A stretch of DNA of 64,000 nt, taken from assembly GCF_018642165.1 (NCBI RefSeq), contig NZ_JAHHZM010000009.1:1-64000 (forward strand), given 5' to 3'. Positions within the stretch are counted from its first letter, which is position 1, and each line of letters begins with the position of its first letter. The position numbers and the translations under genes were made by a program. Shown piece by piece: positions 1 through 8,788 of this stretch. Source of the DNA: Echinicola shivajiensis (GTDB lineage: Bacteria; Bacteroidota; Bacteroidia; Cytophagales; Cyclobacteriaceae). The notes under the pieces were generated by a model, which had not been told where the DNA came from, made no database searches, and worked only from the letters and a program-made list of their open reading frames with translations.

Positions 1-127
1 TTAAACTTGATCTTTCAAAAGTGGCACAGTTCGAACCGAAATCCCAACTGGAAATGGCACGGTTTAAACCGAAAGGCCTGGCACAGTTTGACCGAAAAGG
101 GTGGCACAATTCAAACCGTTATATCCA
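1..127. mobile_element. End of an IS21-like insertion element (partial)
   Basis: Four imperfect copies of a roughly 20-bp motif, TGGCACrGTTyrAACCGAAA, lie in tandem at about 22-41, 55-74, 79-98 and 102-121. Multiple terminal repeats of this kind are known at the ends of IS21-family elements, where the IstA transposase binds. The body of the element would lie left of the window, so no istA or istB is visible. The last repeat runs directly into the coding sequence of a thioredoxin-like protein. The exact boundary is not resolved; a CA dinucleotide at 126-127 would suit an IS21 end. Confidence 0.55.
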
Positions 128-982
128 CTTATAAAACTATATTCTGTTTCTAAGAATAAGAACATTCTGGAATTGGCAACCAGTGATATTTTTATGAATA
201 ATGACCTACTGAATGATCCTTTTGCTGAAACTATAATTGGGTTTTATATATTAAACGGTGTTCTTAAAGGAGAAAAAAGTAATTCACGAAGTTCAGTATT
301 TTTCGATTATAAAAAGGCTTATGACATAATCGCCTCACCTGAAAGTATTGACCTAAATGACCAATTGATTAAATATATTAAGTTCTTATGCCTCGAAAAG
401 ATGATCAAACAAGGTGAGAGCTTCGAAAGTACAAATAAACGCTATTTAGATTTTAAGAATACATATCAAGACAGCTCGTTCAATAATTATCTTGAAGAAA
501 GGTATCTTATAAACTTCGAAAATCTCAAAAAAATAGAAGATGATATATCATTAATTGGTTTAGATCGAAAGATAAAATATTTTGATGCTCTCAAAGATCA
601 ACTAAAAGGAAAAATAATTTTTATAGACTTTTGGGCAAGTTGGTGCGGACCATGTAGAAATGTAATGCCAGATTCAAAAAAACTTATTTCCTTCTTTAAA
701 GAAGAAAAAAATATTGTATTTATCTACTTATCAATAGACAAAGATTATGAAAAGTGGAAGAGTGCTTCTTACAGTGAAGAGTTAGAATTATATGAACACA
801 ATTACTTAATAGTTAACTTGGATAAGTCTAGTTTTCTAAAAGAAATAGGACTTAAGGAAATCCCAAGATATATTTTGTTTAACAAAGAAGGAAATTTAAG
901 TCATATCAATGCGCCTGGGCCGAAAGGGGAGGAGCTAAAATCTGTATTACTCAAAGAACTGAAACAGCAAAGCTCCAACTGA
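101..982 (+). pseudogene. TlpA-like thioredoxin-fold protein, 5' end replaced by IS end
   Basis: The C-terminal part is a TlpA/ResA-type thioredoxin domain with the redox motif WCGPC (cysteines at residues 182 and 185 of the open frame) preceded by IIFIDFWAS. Such proteins are normally exported or membrane-anchored thiol-disulfide reductases. Residues before about 160 form the helical N-terminal extension common in Bacteroidota TlpA proteins. The apparent GTG start at 101 and its first codons lie inside the last terminal repeat of the adjacent IS-like element. There is no signal peptide, so the native start has been lost and the gene is probably a 5'-truncated remnant. Read-through from the element could still express it. 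Confidence 0.7.
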
Positions 983-1213
983 GTGTATCATATTCATCAT
1001 CATAGTGTAAAAATAATTTTTTTATATTGTTTCAATATTTTATAAAAGCAATCAATTTTAGTACACTAAACAAGTTAAAATACTCAATTTGTCAGTCTGA
1101 GCGAACCTAAGCCAAAAAAATGCCCTTCCAATCCGCTCAGGATAGCTTCATCTAAACATTTCCTTCTGACATTGTAAAGGATATTTTTTTGGAAAGACGC
1201 TTATAAGAACTGT

Positions 1214-1366
1214 TTAATTGATATTTTTTCCAAACTTAAAGCCCAAATAGGCTCCACCAATTACCATGACCAGTGTTATCCCTATGAGGAGTAAAAGAAC
1301 TCCTAAAGGCATTTCCCAATCCTCCGAGCCAATTCTAAATTTGATATTCTTCTTGAAATCGATCAT
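1214..1366 (-). CDS. Small single-span membrane protein (50 aa)
   Basis: A 50-codon frame starts with ATG at 1366 and stops at 1214. It has a short charged N-terminus (MIDFKKNIKFRIGSEDWE), one hydrophobic segment of about 25 residues containing GVLLLLIGITLVMV, and a basic C-terminal tail (FKFGKN). This is a clean single-pass membrane layout in an otherwise empty gap before purE on the same strand. No family is recognised and no function is assigned. No strong Shine-Dalgarno sequence is present, which is normal in Bacteroidota. It could be a chance frame, but the hydrophobic and charged partition argues for a real gene. Confidence 0.5.
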   Translation of the reverse strand: MIDFKKNIKFRIGSEDWEMPLGVLLLLIGITLVMVIGGAYLGFKFGKNIN

Positions 1367-1446
1367 AGTCCTAAAGAAAAATGACGTCTGAATAAAGATG
1401 TTTCCTTTTTCCCGACGCCATTATATTTTCATAAGAAAATTAACAC

Positions 1447-1962
1447 TTAGTCATCCAAAGTGTCTTTCCAGCCCTTAAGTTCAACCTCTCGGGCAGTTTC
1501 TTCTACCTTTTCTTTTAATTCTTTCTTATAGCTGTCTAAAGCTTCTGCTACCTTGGCGTCATAAGCACCTACCATTGAGGCTGCAAGAATTCCTGCATTT
1601 TTAGCTCCATTCAAGGCTACAGTAGCTACTGGAATTCCTCCAGGCATCTGCAAAATAGAAAGGATACTGTCCCAGCCATCAATGCTGTTAGAAGACTTGA
1701 TCGGCACACCTACTACAGGAAGTGAAGTCATAGAAGCGACCATACCTGGCAAATGGGCTGCTCCACCCGCACCGGCAATGATTACTTTGATTCCTCGTTG
1801 ACGGGCACTTTCTGCATAGTCGATCATTCTATGTGGTGTCCTGTGGGCCGATACAATGGTCATTTCATATCCTACTCCCAACTCTTCCAATGCCTTGGCT
1901 GCTTCTGACATAATGGGAAGATCTGATTTGCTTCCCATAATGATTCCTACCTGTTTGCTCAT
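1447..1962 (-). CDS. purE: N5-carboxyaminoimidazole ribonucleotide mutase PurE
   Basis: PurE (class I) converts N5-CAIR to CAIR in de novo purine synthesis. The 171-aa protein has the GSKSDLP phosphate-binding loop near residue 10, the SAHRTP motif near residue 38 and the AGAGGAAHLPGM segment near residue 63, all diagnostic. Length is normal apart from a charged C-terminal helix of about 20 residues. It sits 3 bp after the purK stop on the same strand, so the two genes form a purKE operon for the ATP- and bicarbonate-dependent route. Confidence 0.97.
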   Translation of the reverse strand: MSKQVGIIMGSKSDLPIMSEAAKALEELGVGYEMTIVSAHRTPHRMIDYAESARQRGIKVIIAGAGGAAHLPGMVASMTSLPVVGVPIKSSNSIDGWDSILSILQMPGGIPVATVALNGAKNAGILAASMVGAYDAKVAEALDSYKKELKEKVEETAREVELKGWKDTLDD

Positions 1963-1965
1963 GAT

Positions 1966-3126
1966 TTATGCTTTTATCTTAATGATATCCTTTACTTTCA
2001 AGGCTTTGGTCTTCAAAGCCGCTACATTTTCCTCCAAAATAGTCACATGTCCCATTTTTCGGAAAGGTTTGGTGATTTTCTTACCATATAAGTGAATATA
2101 CACCCCCTTCTCTTTCATGGCTTCGTCCATTCCCTCAACCAGGGCATCACCTGTAAATCCATCCTCTCCCAATAAGTTCACCATGGCAGCAGGCATTCTC
2201 AATTCTGAATTGCCCAAGGGCATGCCCATCACCGAACGCAAATGCTGCTCAAACTGAGATGTAAAGTTGGCTTCTATGGTATGGTGTCCTGAATTATGTG
2301 GTCTAGGAGCCACTTCATTGACTAGTATTTTCCCATCCTTGGTCACAAACATCTCCACGGCCAAAATACCGATCATATCCAGTTTGGTGATGACATCCTT
2401 GGCTACCTTGATAGCTTCCTCGCCAATCTTCTCAGATATCTGCGCCGGAGCAAAAAGAAACTCTACCAAGTTGGCAGTAGGATGGAAAGCACATTCCACC
2501 GGAGGAAAAGCATCCAACTCACCATGTTCATTTCTAGAAACGATCACTGCGATTTCTTTTTCAAAATCCACCAACTTCTCCATTAAGCTAGGTGCTTCAA
2601 AAGCCTTGTCCAAATCAGCTTCAGACTTCAACACTTGCACACCACGACCATCATATCCTTCCTTGCCCAATTTATTGACTGCAGGAAGAAAACCTGCATT
2701 TGCCAAAACAGCCTCCTTATTATCTGTCAGGATAAAATCAGCTGTTGGAATATCTTTCTCCTTGTAAAACTGCTTCTGCTGTCTTTTGTCTTGGATAAGC
2801 TTGATAATATGTGGCTGTGGAAAAACTTTCTTGCCTTCTTTCGCCAATTGCTCTAAAGCATCTGTATTCACATTTTCAATTTCAATGGTCAGAATATCAC
2901 ATTTCTGACCAAAGTGATATACAGTATCATAATCCGTCAGCTTTCCCTGCGTAAAGTCATGACAAATATCCTTGCAAGGCGCATTGGCATCCGGATCTAA
3001 AATATGAATATCTATATTATAGTTGATGGCGGATTGAATCACCATTCGGCCCAATTGACCTCCACCTAATATTCCCAGTGTTTTCTGCTGATAATTATCT
3101 TGCACTTTTTCTTTGGTTTTATACAA
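1966..3126 (-). CDS. purK: N5-carboxyaminoimidazole ribonucleotide synthetase PurK
   Basis: PurK is an ATP-grasp ligase that makes N5-CAIR from AIR, ATP and bicarbonate; PurE then uses the product. The N-terminus has the glycine-rich GILGGGQLGRM motif near residue 17. The central ATP-grasp part includes NKLGKEGYDGRGV, and the C-terminal metal and substrate region has NEVAPRPHNSGHHTIE. At 386 aa it is of usual length. It is the first gene of the purKE pair, and its start lies about 25 bp from the terminator of the upstream small membrane protein gene. Confidence 0.97.
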   Translation of the reverse strand: MYKTKEKVQDNYQQKTLGILGGGQLGRMVIQSAINYNIDIHILDPDANAPCKDICHDFTQGKLTDYDTVYHFGQKCDILTIEIENVNTDALEQLAKEGKKVFPQPHIIKLIQDKRQQKQFYKEKDIPTADFILTDNKEAVLANAGFLPAVNKLGKEGYDGRGVQVLKSEADLDKAFEAPSLMEKLVDFEKEIAVIVSRNEHGELDAFPPVECAFHPTANLVEFLFAPAQISEKIGEEAIKVAKDVITKLDMIGILAVEMFVTKDGKILVNEVAPRPHNSGHHTIEANFTSQFEQHLRSVMGMPLGNSELRMPAAMVNLLGEDGFTGDALVEGMDEAMKEKGVYIHLYGKKITKPFRKMGHVTILEENVAALKTKALKVKDIIKIKA

Positions 3127-3149
3127 TGATCGGACAAAATTAAAACAAA

Positions 3150-3184
3150 AAAACGCTATCCTTAGTGAAGAATAGCGTTTTTTT
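3150..3184 (-). terminator. Rho-independent terminator of the lmo0937-type gene
   Basis: An inverted repeat, aaacgctat (3151-3159) against atagcgttt (3172-3180), encloses a 12-base loop. Read on the minus strand it is followed by a run of T residues. It lies between the stop of the small membrane protein gene (3202) and the purK start (3126), so it separates these two same-strand units. Confidence 0.75.
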
Positions 3185-3201
3185 CATTTATGTCCTTTAT
3201 A

Positions 3202-3354
3202 TCAGACCGCTCGACCTCCAATTAGTCTAAATAAGACAGCAATAACTGCCAAAACCAATAATATATGTATTAATCCTCCGACACTATATACGAAGGCGCC
3301 AAATATCCAACCAATGACTAATATGATCGCAATTAAATATAATAGAGAACTCAT
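3202..3354 (-). CDS. lmo0937 family small membrane protein
   Basis: The 50-aa protein begins MSSLLYLIAIILVIGW and ends FRLIGGRAV. Two hydrophobic helices are separated by FVYSVGGLIH, the pattern of the lmo0937 (DUF5670) family of tiny two-span membrane proteins, often stress-associated and of unknown function. The reading frame is open 25 codons further upstream, to 3429, but family length and the lack of conservation-like sequence there support the ATG at 3354. A terminator follows at 3150-3184. Confidence 0.8.
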   Translation of the reverse strand: MSSLLYLIAIILVIGWIFGAFVYSVGGLIHILLVLAVIAVLFRLIGGRAV

Positions 3355-3434
3355 AACTATGGTATTTAGTGAAACAATTGATTTATAACTAATTACAACC
3401 AATCTTAATGCCACAATTACATTTTCCAACTTTT

Positions 3435-5201
3435 TTAATCAAATCTGATTCCCATTAATTCCATTAATTTATGGGCATTAAAACTTGGACAAGGCCCTTT
3501 TTTGATTTTATAATCAAATAAAATTTCATTGTCTTTTATATCACTTTGGAAACTATAATTGACCAAAGACTCATAGCTCTCCTCCAATTTACTTAATTCT
3601 ATATCGTGAGTAGAAATGATCCCCTTACTCTTACTGCCCATAAGTTGCTTGATCAAAGCCTCGCTTCCCATTACCCTGTCTGTGGTATTGGTACCTTTTA
3701 ATATTTCGTCCAAAAGGAAAAATACTGGCTTACCCTCTTCTGCCTGTTCCAATAAGCCCTTAATTCTAGCTAGCTCAGCATAAAAGGAACTTACGCTTTC
3801 TCCTAAGCTATCTGTATTTCTCATACTTGTAAAAAGCTGAAAAGGTCCAGAAAAGTAATAACTGGCAAATGGACTCAAGCCCAGATTGACCAATACCATA
3901 TTGATACCTAAGGTTCTCATAAATGTGGTCTTTCCAGACATATTAGAACCTGTCAGGAGTACTGTCTTTTGTTGCTCCTGCATTTCAAAATCATTTGAGA
4001 TGCAGACATCTTGTGGCAATAGCGGATGCCCTAAAGATTTAACTCCTATCTCCATTTTCTCTGTCCATTCAACTTCACAGCTAATGTTCTCCTCATTGGT
4101 AAATGCAGCCAAAGAAACCAATACCTGCCATTCTTCAAAAACCTCTTCCCATTCCTGCATATGCCCAGCATATTTTTTCTTCCAGCGTTCCAACCTCCAG
4201 AGTACCCAGAAATCTGCCCAGAAAAATAAATTAAAGATCAAATAGACCAAATTGGTCCGGTTCTGCACCGCAAAGCTTTGTTGTTCTAGGGACTTTAAGG
4301 CTTCAGATGCGCGGTATTTTTCGTCCAGAACAGGCGCTTGAAGCTGCTTTAGATAGACATCATTAAACTCCAAATGCTCCAGTTCACCAGACCATGCCCT
4401 TAAGGTTTTCAAATCTCCTTCATCTGGCATAATCTTATAAGCTTCCATTAAGGGCCTGAAGATCATGGCCAAAAATCCCAAGCCAATCAGTATCCATGCA
4501 CTGAAATAAGCAGGAGACCAATTCATGAGCAACCATCCAAACAATAGCATTAAGCCCACCAAGGGACCTGTAATTAAAGGGAGCCAATAAAAGCTTTTCC
4601 AAGTTATTGGGCTTTTCAACCATTTATAAAATGGTTTCTTGTTTTTTTCCTCTTTGACAAAGGCCTTGCCGATGGCTTCAAAGTTCCTCACAAAATTTTG
4701 ATGGCCACTTAGCTCCTTAATGGCGCTAAACCTTTTTTTAGCTTTTTGAGGATCTACCCCTGCCTTTAACCATTTTGCCAACAATGTTTTTCCACCATCG
4801 GCCACTGTGTGATTTAATAACTGGAATAGCGAATGTTCCCCAAAAAGATCGAGATCATTACAAAAAGCATGGTTCTTATCTCTAAACTGCTCTCCTTTAT
4901 CAAAAGATGACAATTCCCTCTTCTTCCTTAGTAATTGATTACTTCTCATCTTCAAAACAGCCTTCAAGAAGTTTTGACGGTCCTTTTGATCATTAAATAG
5001 TTTGATCAAATAAATAAAAAGTGCAGCCAAGGGGAAAAATGCTAGTAGCATAAGGCGGACTTCACTCAATCCAATGATCAGGACCGCGCCTATGCTGAAA
5101 AACAATACCAACCTTCCCAGAGCCAAGCTTGCAATTGCTTTCTTACAAGCCCTAAGCTCAACCTGAGGGTTATCAGTTTGAAAATTCTTATTCATGCCCA
5201 A
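3435..5201 (-). CDS. MutS-family ATPase with N-terminal membrane segments
   Basis: The C-terminal 200 residues are a MutS-type ABC ATPase: Walker A TGSNMSGKTTF (about residue 417), the FTSMRNTDSLGESVSSFYAE signature region, Walker B PVFFLLDEILKGTNTTDR and the STHDIEL switch. The protein lacks the mismatch-recognition domain of MutS1. It has two pairs of hydrophobic segments instead, at about residues 32-67 and 205-250. This is the membrane-linked MutS-related family of Bacteroidota, whose role is not established; mismatch repair should not be assumed. The start is MGMNKNF at 5201, with an alternative two codons downstream. Confidence 0.85.
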   Translation of the reverse strand: MGMNKNFQTDNPQVELRACKKAIASLALGRLVLFFSIGAVLIIGLSEVRLMLLAFFPLAALFIYLIKLFNDQKDRQNFLKAVLKMRSNQLLRKKRELSSFDKGEQFRDKNHAFCNDLDLFGEHSLFQLLNHTVADGGKTLLAKWLKAGVDPQKAKKRFSAIKELSGHQNFVRNFEAIGKAFVKEEKNKKPFYKWLKSPITWKSFYWLPLITGPLVGLMLLFGWLLMNWSPAYFSAWILIGLGFLAMIFRPLMEAYKIMPDEGDLKTLRAWSGELEHLEFNDVYLKQLQAPVLDEKYRASEALKSLEQQSFAVQNRTNLVYLIFNLFFWADFWVLWRLERWKKKYAGHMQEWEEVFEEWQVLVSLAAFTNEENISCEVEWTEKMEIGVKSLGHPLLPQDVCISNDFEMQEQQKTVLLTGSNMSGKTTFMRTLGINMVLVNLGLSPFASYYFSGPFQLFTSMRNTDSLGESVSSFYAELARIKGLLEQAEEGKPVFFLLDEILKGTNTTDRVMGSEALIKQLMGSKSKGIISTHDIELSKLEESYESLVNYSFQSDIKDNEILFDYKIKKGPCPSFNAHKLMELMGIRFD

Positions 5202-5432
5202 ATATAGGAGAGAAATCTATACTTCAGGAAATAGAAAGTACAAGTTCCCCTCTCTCATCAATCTTTTATTTCAACACAAACAGTCAAAAAAACAGCAAGC
5301 CCTAAAACATCAAAAAATGCATTATAAATATATTTTACAAACATACACAATATTTAAAACGCATTTCATATAATATTTTAACTATAAAAGCTTATATTTA
5401 TGGTACACCGACATCAACACTGACTAAGTATT

Positions 5433-6623
5433 TTGAAAAGTCTATTTTTACTCAAATTTCTGCAGGGCATATCTATTTCCAACCTGCTAATGACCTTTAT
5501 CTTATTGTCCTTGGGTCTGACCAACACCTATGCGCGCGAAGAACAGCCCAATTCAGAATTAAGTTTTAGCAATGCCCCCAATTTGTTGGTATCACAAGAA
5601 TCAGAAAGTACTGACTACTTACCCAATGCCTTTTATCCCAGCTTTGATTTTTCTTATTATCTAAATTCCTATACTGATACCTATCAGCTAATTCCCGATT
5701 TATCAATTAAACAGCCCTTTTTCAAAAATCCCTGGAGTAAAACAGTCTTGATTTTACTGTTAGCGGGTAGCCTAGCTTGGGGATTAGGAAAAACCCGTCA
5801 AACTCATTATGCAGGATTGCACCATTTAAGTGGTGACAAGCCCCAGGCATTATTAAGGATTAAAGAAAAACAAATCTTGGTCATAGGAACTGACCAAAAG
5901 CAATACATAAACTTAGTTGATAACGGCTTTTATGCTCGGTTTGCTTCAGACAACGATAATATCCCTGTTCTCTTTAAACAAAGTAGGCCCAAATTCATCT
6001 TATTGGACCTTAATATGAGCCCAGAAAAAAGCAAGCTGATACTTAGCACTATCAGATCCATGGATGTTCGTCACCAGATCAAAATAGTAGCATATGGCGG
6101 GGTCCCCAACTTTAGTCAAAAATTATGGGCACTGTTCCACGGAGCAGATGAATATATTTTTGGCCCTATCAGTCCACAGATTCTCGAAAACCATTTATTT
6201 ACCAGTTGGCATCATTTAGGTTTTTTGGAAGATTCGCTACCCATTCAAAGAAACCCAATCCACAAAAAGAATAAGAATCTAGAACAATTACCCAGTTCTA
6301 TGGAAGACTGTTTTATAGAAAAAGTCTTCCATGCCATATTGGAACACTATGAGGATGAAAACTTTAGCATAGATGAGTTGGCAGCCCTAGTGAATCAAAG
6401 CCGTTCCAATCTTTACAGAAAAGTCAAAGAACAAACAGGAAGGACCCCGAATAATCTTATTAGGCTTGCCCGAATCACCAAAAGCGCTCACCTGTTAGCA
6501 TCTAAAGCCGGAACAATCAGTGAAATAGCTTATTCTTCGGGCTTTAGCAGCCTTTCTTATTTTTCTAAGGTCTTTACCGCCAGCTTTGGAATAAGCCCAA
6601 GTAGCTATATGGAAAGCCATTAA
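5433..6623 (+). CDS. Membrane-anchored AraC-type regulator with degenerate receiver domain
   Basis: The 396-aa protein has an N-terminal hydrophobic segment resembling a signal peptide (LTNTYARE junction near residue 34). A second membrane span lies at about 103-119, and a receiver-like domain at about 145-260. An AraC/XylS double helix-turn-helix follows at about 295-395 (SRSNLYRKV and GFSSLSYFSKVF). The receiver keeps an aspartate in FILLDLNM (D192), but lacks the usual acidic pair after strand 1 and the KP lysine, where FGPIS is found. Phosphorylation therefore looks unlikely. TTG at 5433 is the first plausible start because TGA lies 12 bp upstream; ATG at 5490 is the alternative. The exported protein gene downstream may be its target. 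Confidence 0.75.
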   Translation: MKSLFLLKFLQGISISNLLMTFILLSLGLTNTYAREEQPNSELSFSNAPNLLVSQESESTDYLPNAFYPSFDFSYYLNSYTDTYQLIPDLSIKQPFFKNPWSKTVLILLLAGSLAWGLGKTRQTHYAGLHHLSGDKPQALLRIKEKQILVIGTDQKQYINLVDNGFYARFASDNDNIPVLFKQSRPKFILLDLNMSPEKSKLILSTIRSMDVRHQIKIVAYGGVPNFSQKLWALFHGADEYIFGPISPQILENHLFTSWHHLGFLEDSLPIQRNPIHKKNKNLEQLPSSMEDCFIEKVFHAILEHYEDENFSIDELAALVNQSRSNLYRKVKEQTGRTPNNLIRLARITKSAHLLASKAGTISEIAYSSGFSSLSYFSKVFTASFGISPSSYMESH

Positions 6624-6756
6624 TGGTAGTTTTGGGACTATTTTACAAGCTTTTGAGAGAAATTTACAAACATCAACTAACCCATATCAATTAATTTTAA
6701 ATACTTAGCCAACGGCCCACAGCTTCAATAATCTTTTGTCATAAACCCAAACCAAA

Positions 6757-7521
6757 ATGAAGCATTTTAGATATTTATTGGCCCTTACTATTTTTCTTTT
6801 ATCAGCCTTGCTATCCAGCCACACCCAAGCAAGACAGCAAGAAAACATAGAGTTTATTCGTGTCGTCCTTGAATTCGATGTGAAGGAAGGACACGCTAAA
6901 AAGTTTGAGGATCACCTAATGGCATGGAAAGAATGTTATCTTTCCAATGGAGGGCAAACTGAATGGAGCGTCTTTTATCGCATGAATGGCGAAGGAGACA
7001 ATTATGTATTTACCTATGTAAAACCAAACTGGGCTGCATTTGATGTAAAAGATGAAGCAGCTGGAGAATGTTTCAATTTGGCTGAACTGATGGTTTCTCC
7101 GGATATAAAGACATCCCGAACTCATATAACGAAGTTTATGCCTGATGTGAGCAAAGAGATTTCGACAGATGATATTTCAGTTATTTGGGTAACATTCTTT
7201 AAGGTAAAACCTTCTGGATATGCCCATTTCCTAGAAAACATCAACACAATATCAAACCAAATTGCTGAAGTTGAAGGCAATAAAAGAGGCTATTGGTATC
7301 GCTACCAAGGTGGTGCAGAAGGTTATCCACATTTTTTCGTGACTCAAGCCTTTGGTGATTTTGCCAGTTTAGATCAAATCAACGGTGTTTGGAAAAATCT
7401 GGAAGATGGACTAGGCAAAAAGAAAAAGGATGAACTTTATCAACAGTTCTTCGAGCCCGTCGCCAGTATATACAGTCATTTATACCGTAGAATGGACGAG
7501 CATAGTCATGAAAATGAATAA
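6757..7521 (+). CDS. Exported protein with two dimeric alpha-beta-barrel-like repeats
   Basis: A signal peptide (MKHFRYLLALTIFLLSALLSS, cleavage near TQARQ) precedes two related halves. The first (about residues 33-135) contains IRVVLEFDVKEGHAKKFEDH and YVFTYVKPNWAAFD. The second (about 140-245) contains SVIWVTFFKVKPSGYAHFLE and HFFVTQAFGDFASLD. The strand-helix pattern is like NIPSNAP or antibiotic-monooxygenase alpha-beta barrels, fused in tandem. No catalytic residues can be named. It follows the AraC-type regulator by 133 bp on the same strand, and two hairpins lie downstream. Function is unknown. Confidence 0.65.
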   Translation: MKHFRYLLALTIFLLSALLSSHTQARQQENIEFIRVVLEFDVKEGHAKKFEDHLMAWKECYLSNGGQTEWSVFYRMNGEGDNYVFTYVKPNWAAFDVKDEAAGECFNLAELMVSPDIKTSRTHITKFMPDVSKEISTDDISVIWVTFFKVKPSGYAHFLENINTISNQIAEVEGNKRGYWYRYQGGAEGYPHFFVTQAFGDFASLDQINGVWKNLEDGLGKKKKDELYQQFFEPVASIYSHLYRRMDEHSHENE

Positions 7522-7548
7522 TAACATTTCATACAGTTTATACTCTAA

Positions 7549-7580
7549 GCAGGTAGGGTTCCCTGGGTCCTACCTGCTTT
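7549..7580 (+). repeat. Hairpin downstream of the alpha-beta-barrel protein gene
   Basis: A perfect 9-bp inverted repeat, gcaggtagg (7549-7557) and cctacctgc (7569-7577), is followed by only three T residues. It could be a weak terminator or an mRNA-stabilising stem. A stronger terminator follows at 7666. Confidence 0.5.
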
Positions 7581-7665
7581 CAAGATTCTTTATCAATTTA
7601 GAAAACATAGTGTGCTACCATCATTCCTATATTTTGGTTTAACGACGGAATGATTGTTGACAGAT

Positions 7666-7699
7666 TTAAGCCTCAGCATTTAAGCTGGGGCTTATTTTT
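7666..7699 (+). terminator. Rho-independent terminator before tag
   Basis: An inverted repeat, taagcctcagc (7666 onward) against gctggggctta (ending at 7693) with one mismatch, is followed by a T-rich tract. It lies between the exported protein gene and tag, separating two plus-strand transcripts. Confidence 0.7.
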
Positions 7700-7813
7700 T
7701 ATCTAAAACAGGACATTTTTTAGAAATTTACCATTTATTCTAGACCAATAGACTTGATCTTTCTGTATTTTTAAAATGATAATAAGTAATTAATCAAAGT
7801 AAGCGGAATCCCT

Positions 7814-8416
7814 ATGTCACAATACCAAATCAACCAAACCGAAAAAACCCGTTGCCCATGGTGCTTAGGCTTTGAAGATTATATCAAATATCATGATGAA
7901 GAATGGGGAGTTCCAGTATGTAGTGACAAGGTTCACTTCGAATTTTTGGTGCTTGAAAGTGCCCAAGCTGGCTTGAGCTGGGCCACTATTTTAAAACGCA
8001 GGGATGGATATCGAAAAGCTTTTGCCGATTTCGACTACAAAAAGGTAGCAGATTTTCCAGAAAGTATGGTGCAAGAACTTCTTCAGGACAAAGGTATCAT
8101 CAGGAATAAAATGAAAATTGAAGCGGCCATTAACAATGCCCGCCAATTCATGGAAATTCAGGCCAAAGTAGGCAGTTTTACCAATTATATTTGGGATTTT
8201 GTGGATGGCAGACCTATAGATGGCCTGCTAAAAAGCACTGGTGATGCCAAAGCCACTACAGCTGAATCTGATAAACTATCAAAAGATTTGAAAGCAAAGG
8301 GCTTCAAATTTCTGGGCAGTACCACCATCTATGCCCACATGCAAGCTACCGGATTAGTAAATGACCATTTGATGCAGTGTTTCAGGCATCAAGAAGTAAA
8401 AAGAATGATCAAGTGA
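7814..8416 (+). CDS. tag: DNA-3-methyladenine glycosylase I
   Basis: Tag removes 3-methyladenine from alkylated DNA in base excision repair. The 200-aa protein has the family's zinc ligands: Cys14 in RCPWC, the histidine in YHDEEWGVP, and the C-terminal His and Cys in GLVNDHLMQC. It also has the FLVLESAQAGLSW segment carrying the catalytic-site glutamate. Length is normal. The stop codon at 8414-8416 abuts the first arm of a palindromic repeat array, so the array may supply its transcript end. Confidence 0.95.
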   Translation: MSQYQINQTEKTRCPWCLGFEDYIKYHDEEWGVPVCSDKVHFEFLVLESAQAGLSWATILKRRDGYRKAFADFDYKKVADFPESMVQELLQDKGIIRNKMKIEAAINNARQFMEIQAKVGSFTNYIWDFVDGRPIDGLLKSTGDAKATTAESDKLSKDLKAKGFKFLGSTTIYAHMQATGLVNDHLMQCFRHQEVKRMIK

Positions 8417-8785
8417 ACTCTGCGACTTCTTAATGAGCTTTGCGAGAACTGGTCTCACGCAAAGGGCGGCAAAGGTGGCACAAAGAGCGCTAAGATTCTT
8501 TATTATTTCCCTCAAAGCAACCAGTCTTTGCGAGCTCTGCGACTTCTTAGCGAACTTTGCGAGAACCAGTTCCACGCAAAGGGCGGCAAAGGTGGCGCGA
8601 AGAACGCTAAGGTTCTTTATTATTTCCCACGAAGCAACCAGTCTTTGTGAGCTCTGCGACTTCTTAGTGAACTTTGCGAGAACTGGTCTCACACAAAGGG
8701 CACAAAGGTGACGCAAAGAGCGCTAAGAATTTTTATTATGGCTTACTAAAATCCAACTTTGACGAACTCAGTGAAAAAAACCACA
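8414..8785. repeat. Array of imperfect palindromic repeats (left of GxxExxY gene)
   Basis: About three units of roughly 110 bp follow one another. Each has a left arm of the type cacgcaaagggcggcaaag ending in cgctaag, a spacer of about 35-40 bases, and a right arm of the type gctctgcgacttcttagcga ending in ctttgcgag. The right arm is the imperfect reverse complement of the left, so each unit can fold as one long hairpin. The first unit keeps only its right arm (8416-8451) and the last is degraded. The same family occurs at 9302-9550 and 36819-37125. Open frames across it on both strands are by-products of the repeat. Confidence 0.85.
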
Positions 8786-8788
8786 CGA

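Noticed and set aside
1080-1200. Possible palindromic repeat (tgagcg and cgctca words)
   Set aside because: Too degenerate to assign to any of the repeat families in the window.
2267-2767. 166-codon plus-strand frame
   Set aside because: Antisense to purK, which carries the complete ATP-grasp motifs.
8354-8716. Open frames on both strands at 8.35-8.72 kb with internal repetition
   Set aside because: They are translations of the palindromic repeat units and overlap the end of tag; the repetition mirrors the DNA array, not a protein.
8414-8785. CRISPR-like appearance of regularly spaced repeats
   Set aside because: Units are about 110 bp, fold as whole hairpins, have no unique spacers of constant size and no cas genes are near.
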